A stretch of DNA of 31,254 bases, taken from assembly GCA_002633005.1 (NCBI GenBank), contig NMRA01000065.1, positions 844,205-875,458 on the forward strand. The letters are read 5' to 3'. This DNA is from Phoronis australis (taxonomy: Eukaryota > Phoronida > Phoronidae). Positions 21,668 through 31,254 of this stretch are shown here, in pieces. The translations under genes were made by a program, and so were the position numbers. The first letter of the stretch is position 1. Every line of letters begins with the position of its first letter. The notes under the pieces were generated by a model. That model did not search any database, was not told the DNA's origin, and worked only from the letters and a program-made list of their open reading frames with translations.

Positions 21668-22625
21668 AGTCAACACAGGCAAATCACGAATTCAAAACAT
21701 AAGTTTCTGACCGGCATGTAGATGTGGATAGAATGTTCGACTTGCGTTTAATTACAAGTTGATTTCTTGCGTTGTTGCTTTTGGTTGGGCCATTCTATTT
21801 TGGCATCATGAGTGAGTCATTAAAAACATGCGTTTAACAAAGACACGGAACAATGGCCCGTATCTGCTTGTATTCAAAACAATTGCATCCAAAATAATGT
21901 CGGTGGAGTTTCCAAAATTGTTGGTCATGTACCAGCCGAGTGTGCTCGTGTTTTTTTTCATTTCATTGCTCAGGGTGGTGATGTTTTGTGTACTGTCACG
22001 GGGAATCCAGAAAGGTAGGCCACGGACTTGAAATTTTTATAAAGTACCGCTTTGTTGTTTTTTCTACGGCAATCAAATACATTCGACAAGTGCTGTCTCA
22101 GTGATCAGTACATGCTGACACGAGTTCCGCGCATGAGACAAAGGAAAACTTGTGTCACCTTCAGTAAAGATCATGAGAATGTGGGTATTTTACCGACATA
22201 TTAAGGCAAGTTCCTGGTTCTGCTAAAACTGATTGATTGTCATTGAAAGGTAAGCGAGTTGCGCACGTTTTGGAATCTTAGTTTTGCGAGATGAACATTC
22301 ACAAAAGCACACACACTTTTAAGGAGGTCTCGATCATACAAAATTGGGGGTGGGTGGTAAGCGGAGCATGGGCGCTTAAAAATAAAAAATTGAAAATTTC
22401 AGGGGTGGGCGGTAAGCCGAGCATGGGCGATAGCCCGGATGAGTACGGTATTATGAAAAGGCTGTGTTAAATATGGCATTTCTGGACTGAGTTAGTTCCA
22501 ATATTTTAAGATTCAGATCTTCCAAGATTCTGTGAGGTACATAATTTTGGTGTCTTGTGTTATCTGATTTGCTGAGATTATAATTAGCTAAAATTATTAT
22601 AATATATAAAAAATAATTGCAGGTG

Positions 22626-22657
22626 GTCTGGTACACGTTGTACACGTTGTACCAGAC
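22626..22657. repeat. Short inverted repeat around a duplicated 9-mer
   Basis: gtctggtac (22626-22634) and gtaccagac (22649-22657) enclose repeated acacgttgt units. Confidence 0.7.
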
Positions 22658-22740
22658 GTCCACAGGCGGCGCATGTGGGTCCATTGCACTGATCACCTGG
22701 AAATATTTTTGTGCTTTATTGATATATACTTAAAACTAAG

Positions 22741-22860
22741 CTGAGGAGCTAGAGACCTGACTCAAGGGTCTAGCAGTGTGGCCCAGTGGGACTCGAACCC
22801 ACGACCTTGAGTAAAGTAGGCGGGCACCATCACACTAGGCCACAGTACCTCCTCTCAGTA
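22741..22860 (-). mobile_element. tRNA-derived SINE copy
   Basis: Read on the minus strand it has an A-box-like tggcctagtgtg (22831-22842) and a perfect B box ggttcgagtcc (22789-22799), spaced as in a tRNA gene. Acceptor and anticodon stems do not pair, so it is not a functional tRNA. Diverged copies at 25870-26010 (minus) and 18690-18765 (plus) support a dispersed SINE family. It ends about 50 bp before exon 12. Confidence 0.72.
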
Positions 22861-22906
22861 GCTAAAATTTTAGTGCAGTTTTGCAGTCCCGCCCTTTTTA
22901 TTGCAG

Positions 22907-22983
22907 GAGCATTTCATTGGTCCCTTGGAATGTGAGATTGACAAGCAAAAGCGGGACATGGAAAGAGTATATGAAAGCGTCAT
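22907..22983 (+). CDS. Exon 12, charged helix
   Basis: Codes residues 300-324 (EHFIGPLECEIDKQKRDMER...) plus the first two bases of codon 325. The acceptor is cctttttattgcag (pyrimidine-rich) and the donor AT/gtaagt is near-perfect. The split codon AT/G is completed by exon 13. A tRNA-derived SINE copy on the other strand ends about 50 bp upstream. Confidence 0.8.
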
Positions 22984-23304
22984 GTAAGTGTTAAGATTAT
23001 CCTGTTCCGCTTAGCTAATCCTTGTAAACCCAGAATCATTTTTGACATTTTCAGTGTTGCACTTAAGCAGTATGTACCAGCTCAAGGTTGCTAATAATTA
23101 TTCTGTGCTTAGATATACCATGGTTTGCGGTATGGCTGTCTAATGTTAACTTGCACTTGATAACTCCGTTATGATTGTTACAAGTTCGAGAATGAACTCC
23201 GTTGAATTACTAGCAATTCAAAGTATTAATCTTTTAACGATCACGTTCATGTTCACGTTCGTATGGTTCATCTTGTACTGATCCAGCGATAATATTATTA
23301 GTTT

Positions 23305-23355
23305 GTATGCCTGTCTGTGTGCATGTGTGCGTGCGTATGTGTGTGCGTGTGTGTA
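23305..23355. repeat. TG-rich microsatellite
   Basis: Imperfect (TG)n with interspersed C and A. The minus-strand open frame through it, with a Thr-His run, is a by-product. Confidence 0.8.
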
Positions 23356-23552
23356 CGAGCTGACATGAAGCAGGTCTCGTTTGTAACATTAAGTTTTGAT
23401 GTGGTATTTATTTCTAGACTCATTTGAGGTCTTCTGTAAAATAGTCCATGTCCGAAACTGCTGGACCATAATAGCATCAATGATGCCATTTTCTATCCAT
23501 GAAATATTTTGTAGTGACTAATTACTTTTTTAAATCTTTATACCTACTCTAG

Positions 23553-23654
23553 GGTTTCCCAAGATAGCAGGAATGTTCTAGTTGACAAGATTCGCCTTAT
23601 TGGTAAAAAGCTGTTTACCCTTCTACGCAAGAAGAAAGCATTGATTAAGAAGCT
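23553..23654 (+). CDS. Exon 13, Lys-rich helix
   Basis: Codes the end of codon 325 (Met), residues 326-358 and two bases of codon 359. The peptide includes VSQDSRNVLVDKIRLIGKKL and ends in a Lys-rich run (RKKKALIKK). The acceptor is ttatacctactctag and the donor is CT/gtaagt. The strongly basic end contrasts with the acidic exon 17-18 region, which could allow intra- or intermolecular helix pairing (inference). Confidence 0.8.
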
Positions 23655-23668
23655 GTAAGTTTATTCTT

Positions 23669-23740
23669 AAGTTTGGGACACAGCATGGCAGACAAGTGTA
23701 ATTTCATTTTTTAGAATTCTTTCTACAAAGAAAGTTCTGA
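23669..23740 (+). repeat. Dispersed intronic repeat family A, 5' fragment
   Basis: gtttgggacacagcatggca is followed by a T-rich stretch, matching the start of the copies at 13050 and 29794. It begins just after the exon 13 donor. Confidence 0.55.
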
Positions 23741-24194
23741 GAAAATTTCACTTTGTTGTCAGCTAGCTGTCACTATGCAACATTTGCAGTAACCTTTTGA
23801 ATAATGCAAAAATGTAAAGTTTTACGTTTTATTTTTTTAAATTCCAGAGTTTAAATTAATTTTGTAATCCAATGCTTGTGCATAATTTGTCAGAAATGTG
23901 GGAACTTAATTTATTTGTTGAATTTCACTGGAAAAGCAAAGTCGAACTGTTTTCTTGTGAACATGGTTTAGAATATATTGTGGTTATTGTGACAAGAAAA
24001 TGTCCTAAAAAATACAGAACCGATATAATATAATCACTAGTTTCACTTAATGCAAAATAGCTTAAAATCGGAAATTGTTTCATTTATTAGCTGAAGAAAA
24101 TTAATGTTCTCTTGTTGGCTGGTTAAAATTCTACACCGTGTATCAAAAGTCTATTACTGTGTGTGTGTAAGAAAGATGATTCAAAACGTTTCAG

Positions 24195-24277
24195 TCGATT
24201 GTTGGATGCTAAAAGATCAAACATATTCGACATCAGAGCGGGAAAACCACCTGACATGTCATTCAGTATTCTTGACG
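24195..24277 (+). CDS. Exon 14
   Basis: Codes the end of codon 359, residues 360-386 (RLLDAKRSNIFDIRAGKPPD...) and one base of codon 387. The acceptor (caaaacgtttcag) has only a modest pyrimidine tract and the donor is GACG/gtaagt. I chose it because it takes a one-base phase from exon 13 and hands on a one-base phase that matches exon 15 exactly. Pro-Pro in the middle breaks the helix, so it may be a hinge between the two helical halves. Confidence 0.65.
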
Positions 24278-25865
24278 GTAAGTTACTGGATGTTTGTTAA
24301 TTAAAAGGTTAATGTAATCTTGCATTCCGTAGAAAATGAATTTTAAATTAGAATTGATATCCGAGCTTGGATAGAACTGTCGGTTGAGACTATGCATGGT
24401 ACGTACAATGAACGACCATTACATGCTGATGTATTATTGAGTCTCGTCTTGAGTAATGGCAGACAAACAGTTCTTTCCAAACCCATAAATCATCGCTCGT
24501 CTGAGTAAGAAAGGAGTCGAGAACAGTTTTTCCATAGCGATACCGTAAGTAATCTGGAAATCGTTAGTATACTTTGACAGCAATTTGGTTCATAGCACCT
24601 TTAATTGATCCTGTCAGTTTACCGGTCACTGTGTAGTTTGTTGTTCATTTAGTAGTGGTCCGATATTTTTAGCAATTATTTCCATCAGTTTTATTACCCA
24701 GATATTTTGTCTACTTGTCTTTGGCCATAGTTTAGTATTGTGCTAAAATAGTTTCATTTGAAAATTTAACATTTCAGTCAGTTATTTTCTATAACGTTAC
24801 CGTCATCTGGATCAGAATGAAATTCAAGTCAAACAGCTGAAACTACATAATACTGAATTGCTTTTTTCTTATAATCTGATAGATCTGCCTTCTGTGGTTT
24901 AGGGTGAAATGAGCTTTGACAATTATCTTAATATTTAGAATCATCGGCATTAAAGTTATTTTTATTTATTTAGTAACTATTGACTCTCCGTCATGAGCGT
25001 TTTTCTGTTCATCTTGTTGAAGTATTATGCATAAGGCAGAACGGCTGAAAATTAAGGTAGTATTCAAAGACGAATTTCAAATCTGTGACCTAAGACTGAA
25101 AAGAAAAAATCCGATTTAATGACTTTTTCTTCATCGAATTCACGACCCCATTGTGTAAAAGGCCATTTGGTCTTATCAATGACCGTCGTATTTTAAATTT
25201 TATTTGGCAATTCACAAGGTAAATTACCAGACCAGCCCTAGTTCATTTTTATTACAATAAACCAACAGTAAAATCTTACCAATTTCAGACACGAATAATA
25301 GCAGAAACGTAAACGATTAGTTTTTCATGTTTTTTGTAAAAGATAATTGGTTATGGAATAAATGCTTTCTATCATTTCTACACCAAAGCTACCAGGCGTG
25401 GACAATGTTTTTAAGGAATTAGGCATTCACAACATTGTTAAAAGCTTATGGAAAATAAAAAGGTCAATTTGGTTAATTAGTTTTGTCCAAAATTCATGAG
25501 ATTTAGAGTCAGTGCACATGGAGAACTAAGCACCTCCTATGTGAATGAGCTCGGTTCATGGCTCACATCTGTGGTAAAACGAACCTCACGAGGCAATGAG
25601 GGGAATATGTTAGCATGTATCCTTAGTGCTTAATTAGCATATTATAATAAGTAGTCAACGGAACATAATTATTGAATCACCTTACAACAACAAATCTCAC
25701 TCTCTCTCATTCAAATCAATATGTGTACTACATTTCTGCTGTTTACTAAACACACATTACAAGTCAGTGCTCATTTTACCACACTGTGTGCTGGTTTCAA
25801 TGATGTGAACTAAAATTTATTGTACTTGAGACACACAGCTCAGCTCTCACCTTTCTATCTGTGCT
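24278..25865. other. Intron 14, mostly unremarkable
   Basis: Contains a family A repeat copy at about 25355-25510 (gctaccaggcgtggacaatg, gcattcacaacattg, tgtccaaaattcatgagatt) and a reverse-oriented fragment of its end near 25270-25290. No further exon keeps the required phase. Confidence 0.5.
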
Positions 25866-25869
25866 GCCC

Positions 25870-26010
25870 CCTATAGCCAAGAGCTGTACAGTATCCTCCA
25901 CTCTTGCATCCAAGATAGGAGACCTTACTGTGTTGCTCTGGTGAGATTTGATCTTGCGACCTTTCGATTGTCACACACCGAAACTACGACTGGGCGATAC
26001 TGCCTCCTCA
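25870..26010 (-). mobile_element. Diverged tRNA-derived SINE next to exon 15
   Basis: On the minus strand gaggaggcagtatcgcccag...ggtcgcaagatcaaatctca aligns with the SINE at 22741-22860 in the same order (gaggaggtactgtggcctag...ggtcgtgggttcgagtccca). About 14 of 21 positions of the B-box block match. It ends about 28 bp before the exon 15 acceptor. Confidence 0.55.
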
Positions 26011-26038
26011 TTTATTAAGTTTTAACTATTTTTTACAG

Positions 26039-26146
26039 AGACATCCATGACTAATGACGACAACGCTATGTTGAAAGCTATTGGAAATATCAGTAAAACC
26101 ATGGTTGAGATGAAGAAATTCATAAAGAACACAGAACTCTCCAATG
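26039..26146 (+). CDS. Exon 15
   Basis: Codes the end of codon 387 (Glu), residues 388-422 and one base of codon 423. It includes TSMTNDDNAMLKAIGNISKT and a Lys/Glu helix. The acceptor is aactattttttacag and the donor is AATG/gtatac. A second AG two bases on would shift the phase and is not used in this model. A diverged tRNA-derived SINE on the other strand ends only about 28 bp before the exon, so its end may lie in the branch-point region. Confidence 0.75.
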
Positions 26147-27221
26147 GTATACTTCCTTTATATGCTAAATTCTGTTCTGAATATATCACTGCAGTGTTCT
26201 TACTGCCACCTGTTAAAAGTGTCTGTCTTAGCTATGGAGGGTCAGATTTCTTCAAATTTTTTCATTGATTTTCAATCCCAGGAACCATAAATTTTGATTC
26301 AAAATTTTTGATGATTTCAGAAACACATTATCTGCTCAAAATGAATAAATACCCTGGTAATGTAGTCCAGCGACTTTTTCTCCTTAAAATTGTAGTTTAT
26401 TATGGAGGTTTATGCAACCTCTATAAGTGTGAAAATTTCCATATTTTTAGTGAAACGTACAAGTACTCTTTATTCATTCTGTTAGTCTCAAAAGTATGTC
26501 TCAAATTTTTCTTTAAAGGCATTTTGGTCGAGAATTATATTGTCAAAATGAATTCAACTATTTTTCACTACATTTTGAATACTTCATTTTTGACCAAACA
26601 AACATAATTTCCAAGTGTGAGAATTAGAAATAAAGCATCCTTAAAAAATTGCAGTGTTTTACAAAAAAGCAAGGTTATGTAACAACAAAATGTTCGGGCA
26701 ATATTTTCATAAATACATTTCTGTGATAGCCAATTGATGTATTTTAGAAAAACATGTTTTTTTTGTTTCATGGTTACATGAAAGATATTTAAAGAAACCT
26801 GGAACCTCTTTTGTCAAAGGTTGTAAGCCCAATCATAACTAAACCAGTTGCAAGCGTGTTGTTGCAAATGTTTTGCTGCATATTTTAGAGGACCGAAACT
26901 TAATAACTGATGCTAAAGTTCGTAATTTTCCATATCAATTTTGGACTTATCGACCGCCTTCATGAGAAGTGTTTAATAACCTTGTATACAAATTAAAATC
27001 GAAGTTGCAAATTTCTTACCTAAGACGGGACATAGTACCTTTAATAATAAGGGCCCTAGACCCTTGGTAACAAAGGTAGGCAAAACCTTGAGGATCACTG
27101 TCGTATTTTTAGGTGAATGTTACCTTAAATAATAGCCTGAACTATTCATCTCAAAATTATAATCCAGAAAAAAAGTTAAGTAAACATAGTTTGTATAAGC
27201 CACAGTTTGTGCTTTTTTCAG
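26147..27221. other. Intron 15, AT-rich, nothing recognised
   Basis: Open frames continue from exon 15 and at 26308-26607 but have no splice support and low-complexity AT-driven composition. Confidence 0.5.
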
Positions 27222-27325
27222 CTTTAATGCAATGCGGCGCTCAACTGAAGTCATTAGAAAATGCTTCAAGGAATCGTATGATTATTGCTAAGCAGAAAAA
27301 CAAGGAATGTGCCGAGTTCAGAGAA
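27222..27325 (+). CDS. Exon 16, coiled-coil-like
   Basis: Codes the end of codon 423 (Ala) and residues 424-457 (LMQCGAQLKSLENASRNRMI... to ECAEFRE). The acceptor gtgcttttttcag is strong and the donor is GAA/gtgagt. It ends in phase 0. The pattern of Leu, Ala and Ile among Lys, Arg and Glu is typical of coiled coil, and the segment reads straight into exon 17. Confidence 0.78.
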
Positions 27326-28260
27326 GTGAGTGTTGTTATGTCGAGTATGACTTAATATATGGTGTTCAAGAAATTTGTTGTGTCCTGTTGAAGTTTAAAC
27401 GAAATCAGTTACAGTATGTTGTGGAAGGTTGTCGAATATTCAAGAGTCCAAAAAGACAGCACTTGATAAAAGTGCATGGGTATTCCTTAAAAAGTTGGAA
27501 TATTGTTTGAAAAAATTGTTGCAATGGGTTAATGTTTTAAATGTTACTGAACAAAAACTATATTTTGTATACCTAGGTTTAGTTGTAGGCCTGTCAAACT
27601 CTAATTCTGACACACTAAGGCAGACTGCTGTACATTGTCAAGTCAAAAGTAGTCAGACAAAATGACCCAGAATTCCCCATAATCATGGTGGGTGGAAGTT
27701 GAATTCACCATATCACATTAGTCTTCCCTCAAGACTGAGAATGAAAGCGAATTAAGTGCAAAGTTAGTAAGGTAGCTAAGTAATACCAGTTCTGTAATTA
27801 GAAATTTTCCACCCTGGTGGTTGTTTACCAATAATTTTTGCTGATAACAGAATTAGCTGCCGACTGGGAAACATTTTTTTGTCTCTCTCATTACTTTTGT
27901 CCTGTCAGTACTGTAAAAGCTCAAAACCATACACACTGTAATGTAATCTACCCACTTCTTGTGGTTGACTACATGAGTTATTAGTTAATACTGCAGTATT
28001 GCATCATTTTGTCTCTGAAGCTACTGCACGTTCTGTCATGACTGGCCGTCTGTCAAGAATGGAAATGATGGGAAATTTACCGGCAAGTTAGCGTGATGAT
28101 GAAAATGCTAAATTTCTAAAATGCAGTTTCAGAGGTCGAACCAGTCTGTTGCAATTAACGCAGCTCATGTTCCAAAAGGTGCAATCTCTTGTGTTGTCAT
28201 TCTAGCGTGAATCGGTCTTCGTTGACATGCTTATAGTTACTCTCTCTCTCTAACTTTCAG
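27326..28260. other. Intron 16, nothing recognised
   Basis: No repeat or exon signal stands out. Short frames near the start only extend past the exon 16 donor. Confidence 0.5.
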
Positions 28261-28371
28261 AAGTCGGCTGGCTTACAATCAGAGGTCGCAAAGTTGATGG
28301 CCACGATAAAAGAAGAGCAGCAGGAATCTTTCAAGTTGAGGGCAAAACTGGCCAAAATGAACGAATACAAT
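28261..28371 (+). CDS. Exon 17, coiled coil
   Basis: A 111-bp phase-0 exon coding residues 458-494, from KSAGLQSEVAKLMATIKEEQ to KMNEYN. The acceptor has a CT run (ctctctctctaactttcag) and the donor is AAT/gtaagt. Heptad-like spacing of Leu, Val, Met and Ile among Glu, Lys and Gln is visible. It is the clearest coiled-coil exon and one of the most secure calls in the gene. Confidence 0.83.
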
Positions 28372-29529
28372 GTAAGTTCTGGGATTGTTCTGCGCCCCAT
28401 TTTGGTTGGTATTAATTCATGTCTCGTTGAGGATAAGTGGTCTTTCAGGCTGTTGATAAATGATCATCGTTGATAGCGTCAGTCGTGGAAAATCTCTTTT
28501 GATCATTTGCCATTGCTGATTGATAGGAAATAAACATAAATTGTCACCATTGCTGATCAATTTCACATGAAAAATTATATGAAACATTGTGGGATTCTAC
28601 CATAATTATATGATATCGTGCCATTCATATGAATTCATACAGATATAATAATCAATGGTAAATTATGATCAAATCAAACTGCCTCAAGGTAGAATGCCTT
28701 AGTTGAGTTTCTGACAAGACAAGAAAATGAAAGACTTTGGATCAAGTTGATTGTCAGCTGACAACACAGTCCGTTCAGAATGCTGGAAAAATGATAACAA
28801 AGTTGAAACACTTCTCTTATGATGGCCAATCAGCTAGAGGTCAACTGTAACTCTCATCGCTTTCATACTGTTGTTGTATACAATGACCTCATCTTAGTGG
28901 CCTGCAAATGGCTGATTCAGTGTAAAAGGTATTCCGGTTCCTTCTTCCTTTTAAACATAATGTCAATGATTGCTTTTTATGACAAAGGGGGATAATTCCG
29001 ATCATATTATTCTGTCAGTGTTACGATAATTCACCGCCAGCAGGATACTTTTTACACTGCACCCTCAAGTCACCAGCTGCAAAACTGAAAGCTCAGTTTA
29101 CTCAATACAGTTAGTAGTTATCAAATACTGCTCAGTGTCAAAGTTCATTAAGTTTCCAGCACACAAAACTAATTCTAGAAATCCATTTCTTTTCAACTAC
29201 TATGATCCATTTCAATTCTGGATATTAAATTTTTTACAAAGTCTCGACATGCTCATTGACAAAATTGTGACAACTTACAGTACAAGTCCCTTCATAAACA
29301 AACAACTGCTTGGCGTAATAATGTCGCATTAAACTTTGGCAAAAAGACTCAGTCTGTTTAATTTACAAAAGTTTCACCAAACTGGCAGATTTTTACAAGT
29401 TTAGCGGAGTCTGGTTGAGGTTTGTCATTAAGTCTTTGAGTTTATTTTGAAAACTATAATGTAGCGGCAGCAAAGGGTTATTCACAAGTCCCCTATGACT
29501 TATCCCTCATTTTCTGAGCCTTTTTTCAG
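28372..29529. other. Intron 17, nothing recognised
   Basis: AT-rich. No tandem repeat or convincing element was seen. Confidence 0.5.
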
Positions 29530-29647
29530 AAAAAATGCGACGAGGAGAAAGAAGAATTCGAACGCAGAGTCAAGCTCGTCCTGATGATGATGCGAATGGC
29601 GTCAGTCGTGGACGTGTCTTACCAGTTCGGCAACAGGCTGTCGAAAG
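29530..29647 (+). CDS. Exon 18, charged helix and Met-rich segment
   Basis: Codes residues 495-533 plus one base of codon 534. It begins KKCDEEKEEFERRVKLVLMM and continues through MRMASVVDVSYQFGNRLSK. The acceptor is gagccttttttcag. The proposed donor is AAAG/gtatat at 29648, which is mediocre. If it is not used, the frame stays open to a TAA at 29845-29847. That would give an alternative C-terminus of about 66 more residues, partly made of a dispersed repeat. The first half extends the coiled coil of exons 16-17. The following Met/Val-rich segment is more hydrophobic. Confidence 0.77.
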
Positions 29648-29793
29648 GTATATCAAGCAACCGTAACTGGCAATCATTTTCATCATCTCATATTTGTTCA
29701 TTTCAGCGCATTTCTTCATTGCTGTTTATGGCCATTCTGGATTCACTCGGCTGTGTTCACTCATTGGCATGTCATTGTGTACAATCTCTCCAA

Positions 29794-30016
29794 TTTGGGA
29801 TACAGTATGGCCAAAAAATGAAATTAATTTTGTTTCTTCTTTTTTAAAAAGAGATAAGTTACACCAAGAAAACATTACGTCATTTTTAAGGTGCATACCA
29901 AAGGTATCATCGGAAATGAATCTGAGGAATCGCTGACAAGGGGGGTGTTCGAAGCCTCTTAAAAGTGAAAAAAGACTTAGTCTAGTCTCTCCCGAAATTG
30001 ATGAGATTTTGCTGTA
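29794..30016 (+). repeat. Dispersed intronic repeat family A, near full-length copy
   Basis: Begins tttgggatacagtatggcca and ends cgaaattgatgagattttgc, the same start and end as the copy at 13050-13265, with a diverged middle. It overlaps the read-through frame after exon 18. Confidence 0.55.
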
Positions 30017-30099
30017 TGATCATTACTGCTGTCAGAGTACTCTATATTTTTGGGTACATTTATTGGCCATAGTTCCATTATTATATTGGTTCATTTCAG

Positions 30100-30140
30100 C
30101 TCTGCAGAATCTCTATCAGTGCCTTATTAATTGCTTATAG
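30100..30140 (+). CDS. Exon 19, possible terminal coding exon
   Basis: Codes the end of codon 534 (Ala) and LQNLYQCLINCL followed by TAG at 30138-30140. The acceptor is ttatattggttcatttcag and the two-base entry phase matches exon 18. The peptide continues the helical pattern. This is tentative. The same acceptor decamer also occurs at 29697-29706 and 30270-30279, the exon is short, and I find no AATAAA signal between here and the window end. The true 3' end may lie beyond the window. Confidence 0.38.
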
Positions 30141-31254
30141 GGTGTGATCTCTTCTGTTTATTTCTGTCAAGAGTTTGTAATGTTGAGCGCTGTCATGAAA
30201 AATCCAACACCAGTGCCTGTGCTCAACAAACTTCATTCTCTTGAAATCATTTCCATCACTCGATATCCGTTCATTTCAGCATGTGGCAATTTTCATTCAC
30301 AGAAATTTAAATTTCACGCTCACTCTAAAAACTAGGTAGCATGCAAAAAATTATATCAAGACAATTTGTCCACATTACATGGAATGTATTTGTCCGGGAT
30401 ATCAGCCTTGTGCAGTGCCCACCACCCTAAATTGCACAGTCCCTTTTTAAACGGCGTGTTCTTTAACATCCTTTTCCAAGCTTATTGGATGGTGTATTTT
30501 GTACAAAGTCTTTGTAAAGGGCCGTTTACAGGCAGGATTAGAATCGCACAAGCATTATTTTTGCTTCTAACATTTGAAACTGATGCAAAACCAAGATGTT
30601 GAAAGCTTTTCACAGGCTTAAAGTCCTTCTTGCAAACTGCCCATGTGGTTCCAGTATCCGAAAATACTTACTACATAAATTCTTATTTTCGACACTCTTT
30701 CTTCATATTCTTTTCGCCTTTCTTGCCAAAAGCGATTTTTTAACAGTATTTGACCCTTCTCTCTGAGCGTATGATTACCGGTTGTCATCGGTTATTTCCG
30801 TATTCACATTTCCGGCTCATCAGTTCAGGAACTTGTCCTGAACACCGCCATTTTTTCCTTGTAACTGAATGTGCTATGGCTTGCTCGAAAAGTCTTCATT
30901 ATTTTGTTTTATTAGTTATATATCGTGATTCGTTTGCATATGTAGTGTATTTATAGTTTGTAGTTAGTGGTCGTTGATTTTTTTGGAATGTTACGCGTAC
31001 TTAGTATGTTAAAATAGCATTGGTGTTTAGTTCCTTACGTAGGGCGGTCGAACCTAGGAACCAATATGGGTCGAACCTATTTTTTCGGTTTTATTTTTTT
31101 CCTCGTTTTGAAAAAGTACTTTGCTATCATCGGAAAGGTAGTACATTCTACTCAGTAAAAATCGAAAAAGTATCAAAATCGGGGCAAGCACTGTAAAGTT
31201 ATTGCAAGTTTTGTGGCGAAATTCGGGTCACTTTGTTTGGATCGCGTCGGCCAT
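30141..31254. other. 3' flank or further intron, nothing recognised
   Basis: No AATAAA and no exon with matching phase were found. A short repeat ggtcgaaccta occurs twice (about 31047 and 31070). If exon 19 is wrong, this is intron and the gene continues beyond the window. Confidence 0.45.

Larger units (their letters stand above)
20558..22450. mobile_element. 1.9-kb element with 29-bp terminal inverted repeats
   Basis: The left end taccgtactcgtccgggtta... (20558-20586) and the inverted right end (22422-22450) match at 25 of 29 positions, all differences being transitions. Next to each end lie copies of gtgggYggtaagcYgagcat...gggcg (20616-20640, 22348-22374, 22403-22429). No transposase frame is visible, so the element is non-autonomous. 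It fills most of intron 11 and includes the AGTGAGAAT cluster. A related fragment lies at 208-388. Confidence 0.68.
5014..30140 (+). other. Span of one 19-exon gene, protein unrecognised
   Basis: The span holds the 19 candidate exons listed separately. Joined, they give one open frame of about 546 codons. Coding sequence is about 1.64 kb in 25.1 kb. Junctions 1-11 and 16/17 and 17/18 are phase 0. The other five split codons, and each split is matched by the next exon: AT/G, CT/T, G/AG, G/CT, G/CT. That agreement is the main evidence for a real gene, since chance AG...GT blocks would not keep phase. Introns run from 361 bp to 5.6 kb. The product is charged and helix-rich, with no signal peptide or obvious membrane span. 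I recognise no enzyme motif or named family. A structural or scaffold protein of the cytoskeleton or cilium is conceivable but only a guess. Confidence 0.72.

Noticed and set aside
22775-22853. tRNA gene on the minus strand
   Set aside because: The A and B boxes are good but the acceptor and anticodon stems do not pair. Diverged copies elsewhere indicate a SINE.
30280-30335. Alternative terminal exon ending in TAG
   Set aside because: Phase fits and the acceptor resembles that of exon 19, but the peptide (CGNFHSQKFKFHAHSKN) lacks the helical character of the preceding exons. Kept only as an alternative 3' end.

Overview
The window is animal nuclear DNA, most likely from a marine invertebrate. 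It is AT-rich and has no long open frame (the longest, 177 codons, is antisense to an exon). It carries many short coding blocks bounded by AG...GT(A/G)AG splice signals, plus minisatellites, TIR-type DNA elements, tRNA-derived SINE copies, CT and TG simple repeats and one 19-N assembly gap. I cannot name the phylum from sequence alone. No bacterial, viral, CRISPR or rRNA feature is visible, and no functional tRNA gene.

One plus-strand gene explains almost all coding signal. I assembled it by hand from 19 candidate exons between 5014 (ATG) and about 30140 (proposed stop). The exons join in a single frame, including the five junctions that split a codon, and give a protein of about 546 residues. 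I do not recognise the protein. It has a basic N-terminal part (exon 1), a helical Glu/Arg/Lys-rich exon 2, an acidic tail in exon 4, then six exons of only 33, 27, 12, 12, 18 and 30 bp, all phase 0. The C-terminal half (exons 11-18) is a highly charged helical, probably coiled-coil, region. The microexon run is the most unusual property: every member can be skipped or included without changing frame, so the gene could make many hinge-length variants.

Layout: 1-4320, upstream sequence with fragments of a TIR element (about 208-388) and a perfect hairpin (3607-3668); 4327-4746, a TTAA-flanked MITE just upstream of the gene; 5014-8077, exons 1-4 with two five-copy minisatellites in intron 1 and a degenerate array in intron 2; 8078-13653, a 5.6-kb intron rich in repeats (tandem duplication, degenerate 60-bp repeats, C-rich MITE-like pieces); 13654-19401, the microexon cluster; 20345-29647, the long helical exons, with a 1.9-kb TIR element and SINE copies in the introns; 30100-30140, a tentative terminal exon; then non-coding sequence to the end.

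Limits: all exon calls come from reading splice signals and phase by eye. No transcript, homolog or splice-score evidence was available. The 12-18 bp exons and the 3' terminal exon are the weakest calls.
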